Positions 49,755 through 57,933 of a stretch of 64,000 bases of DNA are shown in pieces. The notes under the pieces are model-generated. The model was not told where the DNA came from and ran no database searches. It saw only the letters and a program-made list of their open reading frames with translations. Source of the stretch: Streptacidiphilus sp041262525 (GTDB lineage: Bacteria > Actinomycetota > Actinomycetes > Streptomycetales > Streptomycetaceae); contig NZ_JBGCCK010000018.1 in assembly GCF_041262525.1 (NCBI RefSeq), forward strand, positions 62,001 through 126,000, in the 5' to 3' direction. Positions within the stretch are counted from its first letter, which is position 1. Each line of letters opens with the position of its first letter. Position numbers and translations under genes: made by a program.

Positions 49755-50210
49755 TCAGATTCCGCGCTTCTTCAAGATCTGCTCGATGTCCGAGAAGTCG
49801 CCGAGGTCGGCTGCCGCGCCCGCCTTGCCGGTCGTCGGCTCGGCCTTGGCCGGGAGCGCTGGGCCGGTGGACCGGCTCGGCGCCGCTGCGGGCGTGGGGC
49901 GGGACGGGACCTCGGTCCGGCTCTGCCGCTTCCCGCGTCGCAGGCCCGTCGCGAAGAGGATCAGGAACGCGGCACCGAGCATCGCGAGGCCAACCCAGAC
50001 GCGCGGATCGAACACGAGATGCGTGGCCCACCGGGCGAGCGTGCTGCCGATGGTGCGAAAGACCGTGATCAGACCGGTCAGGTAGAGGCCGGTCGGCACG
50101 AGAGCGACGGCCAGCCAGCGCAGACCCGCCCGGACCCGGCCGCGCACGGCGGTGAGCACGGCGATCACGACGCCGAGGGCCGAGAGTGCCATGCAGATGA
50201 TCGCTGTCAT
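49755..50210 (-). CDS. Small membrane protein of unknown function
   Basis: A 151-residue protein with about four hydrophobic stretches: a first helix at IICMALSALGVVIAVLTA, WLAVALVPTGLYLTGLITVF and VGLAMLGAAFLILFAT, followed by a Pro/Ala/Ser-rich cytoplasmic tail ending FSDIEQILKKRGI. It appears conserved among streptomycetes; I cannot assign a function. It is divergent from the DsbA-like gene. Confidence 0.8.
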   Translation of the reverse strand: MTAIICMALSALGVVIAVLTAVRGRVRAGLRWLAVALVPTGLYLTGLITVFRTIGSTLARWATHLVFDPRVWVGLAMLGAAFLILFATGLRRGKRQSRTEVPSRPTPAAAPSRSTGPALPAKAEPTTGKAGAAADLGDFSDIEQILKKRGI

Positions 50211-50275
50211 GATCGGGCTCTCCTTCTGCTGCTTCGCTGCACATACATTCTGCCCACAATGGGAGACTTGCGAGC

Positions 50276-50767
50276 ATGACCGAAAGTTCCGCCCATCAGT
50301 CCGTCGAGTTCTGGTGCGACCTGCAGTCCCCCGACTGCACCGCCGCCCTCGACGACGTCCGCGCGCTGCGTGCCGCCCACGGCGAGAGCGTGGAGATCGC
50401 GCTGCGCCACTTCCCGCTGGAGAAGCACAAGTTCGCCTTTCAGGCCGCCGAGGCGGCGGAGGAGGCCTTCGTCCAGGGAGAGGGGTGGCCCTTCGTGGAG
50501 GCGCTGCTGGCCCGGACCGAGGAACTGGCGAGCGGCGGCACGACGTTTCTGGCCAAGCTCGCGAAGGAGCTGGGCCTGGACGCCGAGGAACTGGACACCG
50601 CGCTGATCGACGGCCGCCACAGCTTCACCGTCGAGGCGGACCACGCCGAAGGCAAGGCCATCGGCGTCAAGGGCACGCCGACGTATGTCGTGGCGGGCAA
50701 GCTGCTGGACGGCTCGAAGAGCCAGGACGGGCTGCGGGCCCGCGTCGAAGCGCTACTGACCGCCTGA
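50276..50767 (+). CDS. DsbA-family thioredoxin-fold protein with SPDC active site
   Basis: A 163-residue DsbA/FrnE-like protein. EFWCDLQSPDCTAALDDVRALR shows Ser18-Pro-Asp-Cys21 at the CxxC position, with C14 four residues before. The cis-Pro loop GVKGTPTYVV is intact. Loss of the N-terminal Cys would prevent classical disulfide exchange, so it may be a monothiol reductase or binding protein, unless C14 substitutes. No export signal is seen. Confidence 0.88.
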   Translation: MTESSAHQSVEFWCDLQSPDCTAALDDVRALRAAHGESVEIALRHFPLEKHKFAFQAAEAAEEAFVQGEGWPFVEALLARTEELASGGTTFLAKLAKELGLDAEELDTALIDGRHSFTVEADHAEGKAIGVKGTPTYVVAGKLLDGSKSQDGLRARVEALLTA

Positions 50768-50787
50768 GCGGCGACGTCTCCACCCGC

Positions 50788-51657
50788 TCAGAGCGACTTG
50801 GCCAGGGACCAGCGGTAGGTGCGATAGCCGAGCGACTCGTAAAGGCGCTCGGCCGCCACATTGCCCGCATGGACGTTGAGGCCGAGCCGAGGCCGACCGG
50901 CCTCGATGGCGACACCTTCGGCGACGAGCATCAGCGTGCGCCCGTGCCCGCGGCCACGACAGGCCTCCTCGACCTGTACGTCGAAGACCCAGGCCGGGGA
51001 ATCGAGCCGAGCGAGCGGCTCCGGCGAGTTGAGGGTCTCGACCCAGACGGTGCCGACGGCCTCGCCCGCCACCACCAGGTGCGTCACCGAGATCCCTGGA
51101 GTGTCCAGGCCCCGCTCGGCGATGCCGGCGTGGTCGGCCGCGGATTTGGCCGCGGCCTGCTCGGAGGTCAGGCCGGAACGCTCGACCAGCAGCCGGGCGT
51201 AGCCCGCGGCCTCTCGCTCCAGCCAGGCGGGAAACTCGGCGGCGGTCATCGGGCGGGTCTCGGCTCCCGCCGGCAGGGCGGGCGGGGTGGTCGGCAGCTC
51301 CTTGACCATGTTGCGCGCCTCGAGGGAGTACCCCAGGGACTCGGCCCAGCGCAGGAGCCGCAGCGGGGACGAGCCGGCCCGGTCGCCGCCGAGGTCGTCG
51401 AGAATGTCGGTCCTGGTGCTGGTGCAGCCCCAGACCCGCAGCAGCTCCTCGGCGGCCAGGACCGCCGTCGTGCCGCGCCCGCGACCACGTCCCTCCTCCG
51501 CCACGAACAGGTCGGCGACGAGCCCGCTGCCGTCACCGAAGGCTTTGACCCGCACGCCGCCGACCTCGCGTCCGTTGACGCAGATCGCGAAGGTCCGCGC
51601 CCGCCCGCCCCGCTCGTCGGTGTGCTCCGGGCCGCTCGGGCGCAGGGTCGTCGTCAT
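50788..51657 (-). CDS. GNAT-family N-acetyltransferase with two GNAT domains
   Basis: A 289-residue protein. The N-terminal domain contains LVADLFVAEEGRGRGRGTTAVLAAEEL, and the C-terminal domain VFDVQVEEACRGRGHGRTLMLVAEG; both carry the acetyl-CoA pyrophosphate loop R-G-x-G-x-G-like pattern. Substrate unknown. ATG 51657 has AGGAG 7 nt upstream; ATG 51672 is alternative. It is convergent with the DsbA-like gene and codirectional with pabC-like. Confidence 0.9.
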   Translation of the reverse strand: MTTTLRPSGPEHTDERGGRARTFAICVNGREVGGVRVKAFGDGSGLVADLFVAEEGRGRGRGTTAVLAAEELLRVWGCTSTRTDILDDLGGDRAGSSPLRLLRWAESLGYSLEARNMVKELPTTPPALPAGAETRPMTAAEFPAWLEREAAGYARLLVERSGLTSEQAAAKSAADHAGIAERGLDTPGISVTHLVVAGEAVGTVWVETLNSPEPLARLDSPAWVFDVQVEEACRGRGHGRTLMLVAEGVAIEAGRPRLGLNVHAGNVAAERLYESLGYRTYRWSLAKSL

Positions 51658-51760
51658 GACGTGACTCCTCATGGGGTTCGGAACTGGACCGGGCCTCAGG
51701 GCGGTGAACAGGGCCGGAACGGACCGGAATCCGTGCCGGGAGTCGACTGTCGGAGCGGGC

Positions 51761-52582
51761 TCACGGCTCCAGGTCGGCGGCGGCGTACTGGGTGAAGGTC
51801 TCCATGACCTTCTGCGTCACCGGGCCCGGCGCGTCTGGGAGTTCGCGCTGGTCGACCCGGGAGACGCCCTGCACGTCGCGCAGGGTACCGGTGAGGAAGA
51901 CCTCCTCCGCCTCCTCCAGCACGGAGTAGGGCAGGTCCGCCTCCTCGGCGTCGGTCCACTGCAGTACCAGGGCGCGGGTGACCCCGGCCAGGCAGCCGGA
52001 GGTGAGCGGCGGGGTGAGCAGCCGGCCGCCGAGAACGACGAAGACGTTCGAGCCGGTGCCCTCGCAGAGCTGGCCGGCGGTGTTGGCGAGCAGTGCCTCG
52101 CTCGCGCCGTACTCGTGGGCGCGGGCGAGGGCGATGACGTTCTCGGCGTAGGAGGTGGTCTTCAGGCCCGCCGTCGCGCCGTGCTCGTTACGCGTCCACG
52201 GGACGGTGACCACGGCGGAGGCATCGGGGCGGCGGGCGACCTCGCCGAGGGCGACGATCAGCGTCGGGCCCGCGTCGCCGCGGTCGGAGCCGAGTGGGGC
52301 GACCCCGCCGGTGAAGGTGATCCGCAGGCGGCCCAGCGCGACGGGGTTGGCCGCCAGCACGGCCGCGCAGGCGCGCTCGACCTCGGCGCGGTCGGGCGCC
52401 GGCAGGCCCATTCCTCGGGCGGAGCGCTCCAGGCGGTCGAGGTGGCGTCGGAGCGCGAAGGGGCGGCCTTCAACGGCCTTGACCGTCTCGAACACGCCGT
52501 CGCCGACGGTCATGCCGTGGTCGAGGACAGAGACGGTGGCCTCCGAGGCGTCGCTCAGTTCGCCGTTGACCCAGATCCGCAC
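51761..52582 (-). CDS. Aminotransferase class IV (aminodeoxychorismate lyase PabC-like)
   Basis: A 273-residue PLP enzyme of fold type IV. WVNGELSDASEATVSVLDHGMTVGDGVFETVK starts it; GLKTTSYAENV holds the PLP Lys, CEGTGSNVFVV and SGCLAGVTRALVL complete the core. With a chorismate-binding gene directly upstream, aminodeoxychorismate lyase (folate) is the best guess; branched-chain or D-amino acid aminotransferase are alternatives. GTG 52582 has GAGGAG 8 nt upstream. Confidence 0.87.
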   Translation of the reverse strand: MRIWVNGELSDASEATVSVLDHGMTVGDGVFETVKAVEGRPFALRRHLDRLERSARGMGLPAPDRAEVERACAAVLAANPVALGRLRITFTGGVAPLGSDRGDAGPTLIVALGEVARRPDASAVVTVPWTRNEHGATAGLKTTSYAENVIALARAHEYGASEALLANTAGQLCEGTGSNVFVVLGGRLLTPPLTSGCLAGVTRALVLQWTDAEEADLPYSVLEEAEEVFLTGTLRDVQGVSRVDQRELPDAPGPVTQKVMETFTQYAAADLEP

Positions 52583-52645
52583 GGTGGTGCTCCTCAGTTC
52601 TCGTCCCTTGCGCTGCCCGCTCGAAAGATCGTAGGCCCTGTCCGC

Positions 52646-52669
52646 GCTACGGCTACGGCTACGGCTACG
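52646..52669. repeat. Hexanucleotide microsatellite (GCTACG x4)
   Basis: Four perfect GCTACG units run into the pabB-like stop codon; the TAG itself lies in the fourth unit. It is in the 82-nt gap before the PabC-like gene. Confidence 0.9.
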
Positions 52670-53741
52670 GCTCGGACTGCTGCTCGGCGACTCCCGGTTC
52701 CGACGCCACCGCGAGCAGGCGGGCCGCCTTGAGCTCCGTCTCGTCCCATTCGCGGTCCGGGTCGGACCCCCAGGTGATGCCGGCGCCGGTGCCGAAACGG
52801 ACGACGGGGGCGGCCGGGTCGGCGCGGTCCACCCAGAAGGTGCGGATGCCGACCGCGAGCTCACCCACGCCGCGGTCCGCGTCGACCCAGCCGACGGCGC
52901 CGCAGTAGGGGCCGCGCGGGGCGGTCTCCAGGGCTTCGATGATCCGCAGTGCACTGCTCTTGGGCGCGCCGGTGACCGAGCCGGGCGGAAAGGTCGCGTC
53001 GAACAGCGCAGGCCAGCCGGCGTCGGGGCGGAGCCGGCCCTCGACGGTGGAGACCAGGTGCACCAGGCCGGGGTGCTTCTCCACCGCGCAGAGTTCGGGG
53101 ACGGTGATGCTGCCGGTGGCGCAGACGCGGCCCAGGTCGTTGCGGACCAGGTCGACGATCATGACGTTCTCGGCCCAGTCCTTCTCCAGCAGGTCGCCCT
53201 CGGTGCGGCCGGTGCCCTTGATCGGGCCGGAGCGGACGGTGTCGCCGTCGCGCCGCAGGAAGAGCTCGGGCGAGGCGGTGGCCACCTCGACGCCGTGTTC
53301 CGGCAGCCGCACCGTGCCGGCGTAGGGGGCCGGGTTGCCGCGGGCCAGACGTGCCGTCAGTGCGTCGACGTCGGCGCGGGCGGGGTCGGGGAGCGGCGCG
53401 CTCAGGACCCGACAGAGGTTGGCCTGGTAGACGTCGCCGGCGGCGATGTGTTCGCGGATGTTGCGGACCCCGGCGATGTAGGCGTCGCGGTCGAGCGAGC
53501 TGCGCCAGGCACCCCGCTCCGGCCCGAGCCAGCCGGAGGCCGCTGTAGCCCGGGGGACGGTCTCCTCGACGCGTATGTCGGCGAAGCGAGCACAGGTGAT
53601 CCGGCCTTCGAAATCCGCCACCACAGCCCAGAATCCCGAGCCTTCCAGCACGGCCGGATCGTGGCTGACCTCGCACAACCCGGTGGCGACGCGACCTGCG
53701 AAACGGGCCATGGGGACGGACGTTGGCAGCGACTGGATCAC
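52665..53741 (-). CDS. pabB: Chorismate-binding aminodeoxychorismate synthase component I (PabB-like)
   Basis: A 358-residue chorismate-binding enzyme lacking a glutaminase domain. AGDVYQANLCR, SPELFLRR, PIKGTGRT, NVMIVDLVRNDLGRVC, FPPGSVTGAPK and GAGITWGSDPDREWDETELKA are the TrpE/PabB signatures. It should yield 4-amino-4-deoxychorismate for folate. The PabC-like gene lies downstream. The start at 53741 (GTG) has AGGAG 11 nt upstream; ATG 53711 is another option. Confidence 0.92.
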   Translation of the reverse strand: MIQSLPTSVPMARFAGRVATGLCEVSHDPAVLEGSGFWAVVADFEGRITCARFADIRVEETVPRATAASGWLGPERGAWRSSLDRDAYIAGVRNIREHIAAGDVYQANLCRVLSAPLPDPARADVDALTARLARGNPAPYAGTVRLPEHGVEVATASPELFLRRDGDTVRSGPIKGTGRTEGDLLEKDWAENVMIVDLVRNDLGRVCATGSITVPELCAVEKHPGLVHLVSTVEGRLRPDAGWPALFDATFPPGSVTGAPKSSALRIIEALETAPRGPYCGAVGWVDADRGVGELAVGIRTFWVDRADPAAPVVRFGTGAGITWGSDPDREWDETELKAARLLAVASEPGVAEQQSEP

Positions 53742-53937
53742 GGTGCGCTCTGACTCCTGTGGGATTACTGCGGTGGCCGAAGTCTAGGTCTCCGCAGGCC
53801 GGAGCGCTTGTGCTCGGGGTCGGTGCTGCGGCATGCAGGGGATACGGAATTTGAGCTCGGCCCGGAATCCGCTAGAGTTCAACACGTCGCCAGGACGCGG
53901 ACCGCAAAAAGTAAGCGGGAAGCCGATCGGAGATCAC

Positions 53938-54010
53938 GCGGACGTGGCTCAGTTGGTAGAGCATCACCTTGCCAAGGTGAGGGTCGCGGGTTCGAATCCC
54001 GTCGTCCGCT
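53938..54010 (+). tRNA. tRNA-Gly (anticodon GCC)
   Basis: 73 nt, acceptor GCGGACG / CGTCCGC, anticodon stem TCACC / GGTGA with loop TTGCCAA (anticodon GCC), T-loop TTCGAAT. Discriminator T. It is the first of a tRNA array. Confidence 0.96.
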
Positions 54011-54044
54011 CGAAAGAGGACCGCATGTCGGTCCTTTCTCACTC

Positions 54045-54118
54045 GGTGGAGTGGCCGAGAGGCGAGGCAACGGCCTGCAAAGCCGTGTACACGGGTTCAA
54101 ATCCCGTCTCCACCTCCA
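54045..54118 (+). tRNA. tRNA-Cys (anticodon GCA)
   Basis: 71 nt plus an encoded CCA (54116-54118). Acceptor GGTGGAG / CTCCACC with discriminator T73, anticodon loop CTGCAAA (anticodon GCA). Confidence 0.95.
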
Positions 54119-54119
54119 T

Positions 54120-54191
54120 GCGCGATTAGCTCAGCGGGAGAGCGCTTCCCTGACACGGAAGAGGTCACTGGTTCAATCCCAGTATCGCGCA
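54120..54191 (+). tRNA. tRNA-Val (anticodon GAC), copy 1
   Basis: 72 nt, acceptor GCGCGAT / ATCGCGC, anticodon loop CTGACAC (GAC), T-loop TTCAATC. It starts 1 nt after the tRNA-Cys CCA. A perfect 16-nt palindrome (GGACCCCTAGGGGTCC) follows at 54194-54209. Confidence 0.96.
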
Positions 54192-54254
54192 CTGGACCCC
54201 TAGGGGTCCGTGCACAGCAGGACAGAGGCATCGCAGTACAGAGCAGTACCACCC

Positions 54255-54326
54255 GCGCGATTAGCTCAGCGGGAGAGCGCTTCCCTGACACGGAAGAGGT
54301 CACTGGTTCAATCCCAGTATCGCGCA
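54255..54326 (+). tRNA. tRNA-Val (anticodon GAC), copy 2
   Basis: Identical in the mature sequence to copy 1. It is preceded by CACCC and followed by the short palindrome at 54329-54342. Confidence 0.96.
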
Positions 54327-54358
54327 CTGGCCCTTAGGGGCCTTCGCAGGACCCACCC

Positions 54359-54430
54359 GCGCGATTAGCTCAGCGGGAGAGCGCTTCCCTGACACGGAAG
54401 AGGTCACTGGTTCAATCCCAGTATCGCGCA
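54359..54430 (+). tRNA. tRNA-Val (anticodon GAC), copy 3
   Basis: Identical to copies 1 and 2, again with the CACCC leader. The strong terminator at 54436 follows 5 nt later. Confidence 0.96.
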
Positions 54431-54435
54431 CCATC

Positions 54436-54473
54436 AAGAGGCCGTCGGCGGATCATCCCGCCGACGGCCTCTT
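54436..54473 (+). terminator. Terminator of the tRNA array
   Basis: A perfect 16-bp stem AAGAGGCCGTCGGCGG with a 6-nt loop, ending CTCTTGCTTT, 5 nt past the last tRNA-Val. Confidence 0.9.
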
Positions 54474-54501
54474 GCTTTCCCCCCGTGCCCCCGTGATGTG
54501 C

Positions 54502-54553
54502 GCGGATGCCGTGCCCGGACTGCCCTCACCGACAGCCCGGACACGGCATCCGC
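54502..54553 (-). terminator. Terminator of the small membrane protein gene
   Basis: GCGGATGCCGTG pairs perfectly with CACGGCATCCGC, followed inwards by CCGG and CTG/CAG pairs with two mismatches. It lies 26 nt past the stop of the convergent 59-residue gene. The two terminators sit back to back. Confidence 0.8.
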
Positions 54554-54579
54554 CGTCTCTGGTGTGTGACCCTGCGGTC

Positions 54580-54759
54580 TCAGTGGCCCATGAGCTGGAC
54601 CATCGTGTTCGCCTGCATGGCGAACTGGTGCCAGCCGCCGAACGCGTACGCGAGCAGCGCCGCGACAGGCAGCGCGATGGCCAGCGCCACGAACGGGTTC
54701 CTGGTGCCCTCCGTGGTCGTCCGACGCCGACGCGCCGGGCCCTCTGTCTGCATAGCCAT
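54580..54759 (-). CDS. Small single-span membrane protein
   Basis: 59 residues: MAMQTEGPARRRRTTTEGTRNPFVALAIALPVAALLAYAF and so on, ending MVQLMGH. One hydrophobic segment follows a basic N-terminus. ATG 54759 has GGGGGAG 7 nt upstream, supporting this short start over a 106-residue frame. Function unknown. Confidence 0.75.
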   Translation of the reverse strand: MAMQTEGPARRRRTTTEGTRNPFVALAIALPVAALLAYAFGGWHQFAMQANTMVQLMGH

Positions 54760-55173
54760 CGCCAACTCCCCCGTCCGCCTCTTCGTCGTCAACGTCTTCT
54801 CCACTCCCGTCATGGCCACGGCCATGGTCGCGGCAGGCGGAGATCCTCGGGGGACGAGCGTCCCGCCCACCGCGCACAACAACCGTATGACGCGACGCAT
54901 TCCCGGTCGTCATGCCAGCGCACGGTCCTCACGGCATCCCGGAGGAGGAGTATCCGACTCGGGGAGTACTACCGGAGGTGGACCCCGCCCCCCTCCTCCT
55001 CTCAGGGTGAACCCTGAGGCCAGTTCCTCGAAGCCGCCTCGAACCGCCATCGCGTTGCGTATCAGCACACCGGCACGTGTAGTCCGTAAGCTGTGGTCCT
55101 GGCAATCGGCAATCTGTGCTCCGAAGTGGACAGCACGCCCCGGGCACCGGGGACCTGACGGTGGGACGGCAAC
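54760..55173. promoter_or_regulatory. Divergent intergenic region with an 18-bp operator-like palindrome at 55001-55018
   Basis: 414 bp between the small membrane gene and the kinase. CTCAGGGT-GA-ACCCTGAG is a perfect 8-bp inverted repeat with a 2-nt centre, 156 bp from the kinase start. GGAGGAGGAG at about 54950 and CCTCCTCCTC at about 54990-55000 form another inverted pair. No gene is evident. Confidence 0.55.
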
Positions 55174-57039
55174 GTGGCGAAGATGCGGCTCCGGCGCGAG
55201 GACCCGCGACTCGTCGGCCCCTACCGCCTGCACCGCAGGCTCGGCAGCGGCGGCATGGGTGTGGTCTACCTCGGCTCGGACCGCAAGGGCCAGAAGGTCG
55301 CGCTCAAGCTGATCCGGGCCGAGCTCGCCGAGGACCAGGAGTTCCGCACCCGCTTCGCCCGTGAGGTCGCCGCCGCGGCCCGGATCCGGGGTGGCTGCAT
55401 CGCGCGGCTGGTCTCCTCCGACATCGAGGCCGAGCGCCCCTGGCTGGCCACCGCCTACGTGCCCGGCCCCTCCCTCTACAAGCGCGTCGGCGACGACGGC
55501 CCGCTGCACTGGCCCGAGGTCGCCGCCGTCGGCGCCGCACTGGCCGACGGGCTGGCCCAGGTGCACGACGCCGGCGTGGTCCACCGGGACCTCAAGCCGT
55601 CGAACATCCTGCTCTCCCCCAAGGGCCCGCGGATCATCGACTTCGGCATCGCCTGGTCGAGCGGCGCGAGCACCCTCACCCACGTCGGCACCGCTGTCGG
55701 CTCCCCCGGGTTCCTCGCGCCCGAGCAGGTGCGTGGCGTCTCGGTGACCGGCGCGACGGACGTCTTCGCGCTGGGCAGCACGCTCGCCTACGCGGCGACC
55801 GGGGACACGCCGTTCGGCTCGGGCAGCTCCGAGGTGATGCTCTACCGGGTCGTGCACGAGGAACCGGATCTGACGGGCGTTCCGGCGGCGCTGGCACCAC
55901 TGCTGCGCGCCTGCCTCGCCAAGGATCCGAGCGAGCGGCCGACGCCGGCTCAGCTGCACGAGCGGCTGCGGGAACTGGCCGCGCGCGGAGCGGCGATCGG
56001 ACGCAGCATGGCCCCGCCCCCGGCGCGGTCGCCCGAGCCCGGCCACGACACCGGCCACGACACCAACCGGCGCGGCGAGGTCTCCGCTGCCCGCAGGGAC
56101 GCACGGGTGCCGCACGAGACCGCCCGCTCGCACGAGCAGGCGCCGCGCTCTGCGGCGGCGTCCGGTGGCACGCGACCCGCTGTGAGGAGAGACCAGCCCT
56201 CGCGCCCCCTTCCCCAGCGTCGGCCGATGCCGCCGACGGTGCGCGAGCCGCAGCCCACGCCCGTGCGACGACCCGCGCCCCCGCGCACGCCCCCGCCCGC
56301 GCGCCCCACCGCCCGACCCACCGGCGGCCCGGCGGCGCGCCGTCGGCTGCTGCGGCAGCGGCTGATCGTCTTCGTGACGGTGACGGCCGGCGTCGCGCTC
56401 GCCATCGCGGCGGCGCAGGGCTGCGAAAACCGCACCGCGAAGGGCGCAGGACCGGCGCAGCCGCCGACCCACGGCCCCACGGCCTCTCCCGCCTTCCCCG
56501 CCTCCTCCGCACCGACGGGCGCCGCTCCCGCGCAGGACGTGAGCCTCGGGCTGGTCGCCGCTGTCGGGACGGATGCGACGGCACAGGCGGTCGGCGCGGT
56601 CGACTGGGCCTCGCGCTCGTACCAGGATCCGGCCGACGGCTCCCGGATCGACCTTCAGAACGGCCACGGCACCGGTCCCGGCGCTCCGGTCAGCCTCACG
56701 GCGGTGCTTCCGGCCCGCTACCAGGGCTCGCCTGCGGCGGTCGTCGTGCTCACCCGCCGCGACCGGGCCGTGCCGGAGGACATGATCGAGCTCTACGGGC
56801 TGCAGCAGGGTGCAGAACCGGTTCTGCTGGCCGCCCACGCCTCGACCGGCGACCCGAACGGCACCAGCGCCTGGCAGATCGAGAACGGCTCCGTCCTCCG
56901 CGAGGAACGCACTCCCGCCAGCGGCGACCGCACCACCAGCACCACCCGCTTCACCGTCGCCGCCAAGGGCACCATGACCGAGACCTGGCCCGGCGCGGGC
57001 GGCGCGGCGGCCTCCCCTGCGGCGGCGACCGGTGGCTGA
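55174..57039 (+). CDS. Transmembrane Ser/Thr protein kinase (PknB-like, no PASTA)
   Basis: A 621-residue Hanks-type kinase: glycine loop LGSGGMGVVYLG (residues 23-34), Lys45 in VALKLIR, catalytic HRDLKPSN (137-144) and DFG (156-158), APEQV region. A Pro/Arg-rich juxtamembrane linker, one helix at about 395-415, and an extracellular Ala/Pro/Ser/Thr-rich C-terminal domain follow. No PASTA repeats are visible, so the ligand is unknown. GTG 55174 is the start; the Shine-Dalgarno is weak. Confidence 0.95.
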   Translation: MAKMRLRREDPRLVGPYRLHRRLGSGGMGVVYLGSDRKGQKVALKLIRAELAEDQEFRTRFAREVAAAARIRGGCIARLVSSDIEAERPWLATAYVPGPSLYKRVGDDGPLHWPEVAAVGAALADGLAQVHDAGVVHRDLKPSNILLSPKGPRIIDFGIAWSSGASTLTHVGTAVGSPGFLAPEQVRGVSVTGATDVFALGSTLAYAATGDTPFGSGSSEVMLYRVVHEEPDLTGVPAALAPLLRACLAKDPSERPTPAQLHERLRELAARGAAIGRSMAPPPARSPEPGHDTGHDTNRRGEVSAARRDARVPHETARSHEQAPRSAAASGGTRPAVRRDQPSRPLPQRRPMPPTVREPQPTPVRRPAPPRTPPPARPTARPTGGPAARRRLLRQRLIVFVTVTAGVALAIAAAQGCENRTAKGAGPAQPPTHGPTASPAFPASSAPTGAAPAQDVSLGLVAAVGTDATAQAVGAVDWASRSYQDPADGSRIDLQNGHGTGPGAPVSLTAVLPARYQGSPAAVVVLTRRDRAVPEDMIELYGLQQGAEPVLLAAHASTGDPNGTSAWQIENGSVLREERTPASGDRTTSTTRFTVAAKGTMTETWPGAGGAAASPAAATGG

Positions 57040-57105
57040 GCACGCGGCGGCCGGCCGCGTCACCCCATGCGACCCCGGGGCGGGAGTGTCTCGCTCCGTG
57101 CGGGC

Positions 57106-57909
57106 TCAGCGGCGGGTGGCGTAGAACGCCACCGCCGAGGCGGCGGCCACGTTGAGGGAGTCGATCTCGTTGGACATCGGGATGGTCACCCACTCGTCGG
57201 CCGCGCGGAGCGCGGCGGTGCTCAGGCCGTTGCCCTCGGTGCCGAAGACCAGGGCCAGCCGGCTGTGCGGGCGCGCGGCGAAGTCGTCCAGGGAGACCGC
57301 GTTGTCCGCGAGGCAGAGCGCGGCGATGGTGAAGCCCTCGTCGCGCAGCAGCGTCAGCCCGTCCGGCCAGGGGTCGAGGACGGCGTAGGGGAGGCTCAGC
57401 ACCGCGCCCATCGAGACCTTGACGGAGCGTCGGTAGAGCGGGTCCGCGCAGCGCGGGCTGAGCAGGACGGCGTCCACGCCGAGAGCGGCCGCGTTGCGGA
57501 AGGCCGCGCCGGTGTTGGCGTGGTCGACCAGGTCCTCGAAGACCGCGACCCTGCGCGCCCCCGCCAGCACATCCTTGACCTGCGCGGCGGGCTTGCGCTG
57601 CATCGAGGCGAGCGCGCCGCGGTGCACGTGGTAGCCGGTCACCTGCTCGGCCACCGCCGGGGTCACCGCGTAGACGGGCGCGGGGACCTCGTCGATGACG
57701 TCCTTCAGCTGGTCGATCCACTTGGCCGACAGCAGCATCGACCGCATCCGGTACCCGGCGAGCCGCGCGCGCCGGATCACCTTCTCGCCCTCCGCGATGA
57801 ACAGCCCCTCCTCCGGCTCGCGGCGGCGGCGCAGTTCGACGTCGGTCAGCGCGACGTAGTCGTGGAGGCGCGGGTCCTCGGGGTCGTCGATGGTGATGAG
57901 CTCGGCCAC
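57106..57909 (-). CDS. TrmH/SpoU family RNA methyltransferase
   Basis: A 267-residue SPOUT methyltransferase with N-terminal substrate-binding domain (LFIAEGEKVIRRARLAGYRMRSM) and knot motifs: VFEDLVDHANTGAAFRNAAALG, GTEGNGLS and IPMSNEIDSLNVAAASAVAFY. It likely 2'-O-methylates ribose in rRNA or tRNA; exact target unknown. It is convergent with the kinase gene. Confidence 0.94.
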   Translation of the reverse strand: MAELITIDDPEDPRLHDYVALTDVELRRRREPEEGLFIAEGEKVIRRARLAGYRMRSMLLSAKWIDQLKDVIDEVPAPVYAVTPAVAEQVTGYHVHRGALASMQRKPAAQVKDVLAGARRVAVFEDLVDHANTGAAFRNAAALGVDAVLLSPRCADPLYRRSVKVSMGAVLSLPYAVLDPWPDGLTLLRDEGFTIAALCLADNAVSLDDFAARPHSRLALVFGTEGNGLSTAALRAADEWVTIPMSNEIDSLNVAAASAVAFYATRR

Positions 57910-57933
57910 GGGGTCGATCCTGCCTGCTGCGCG

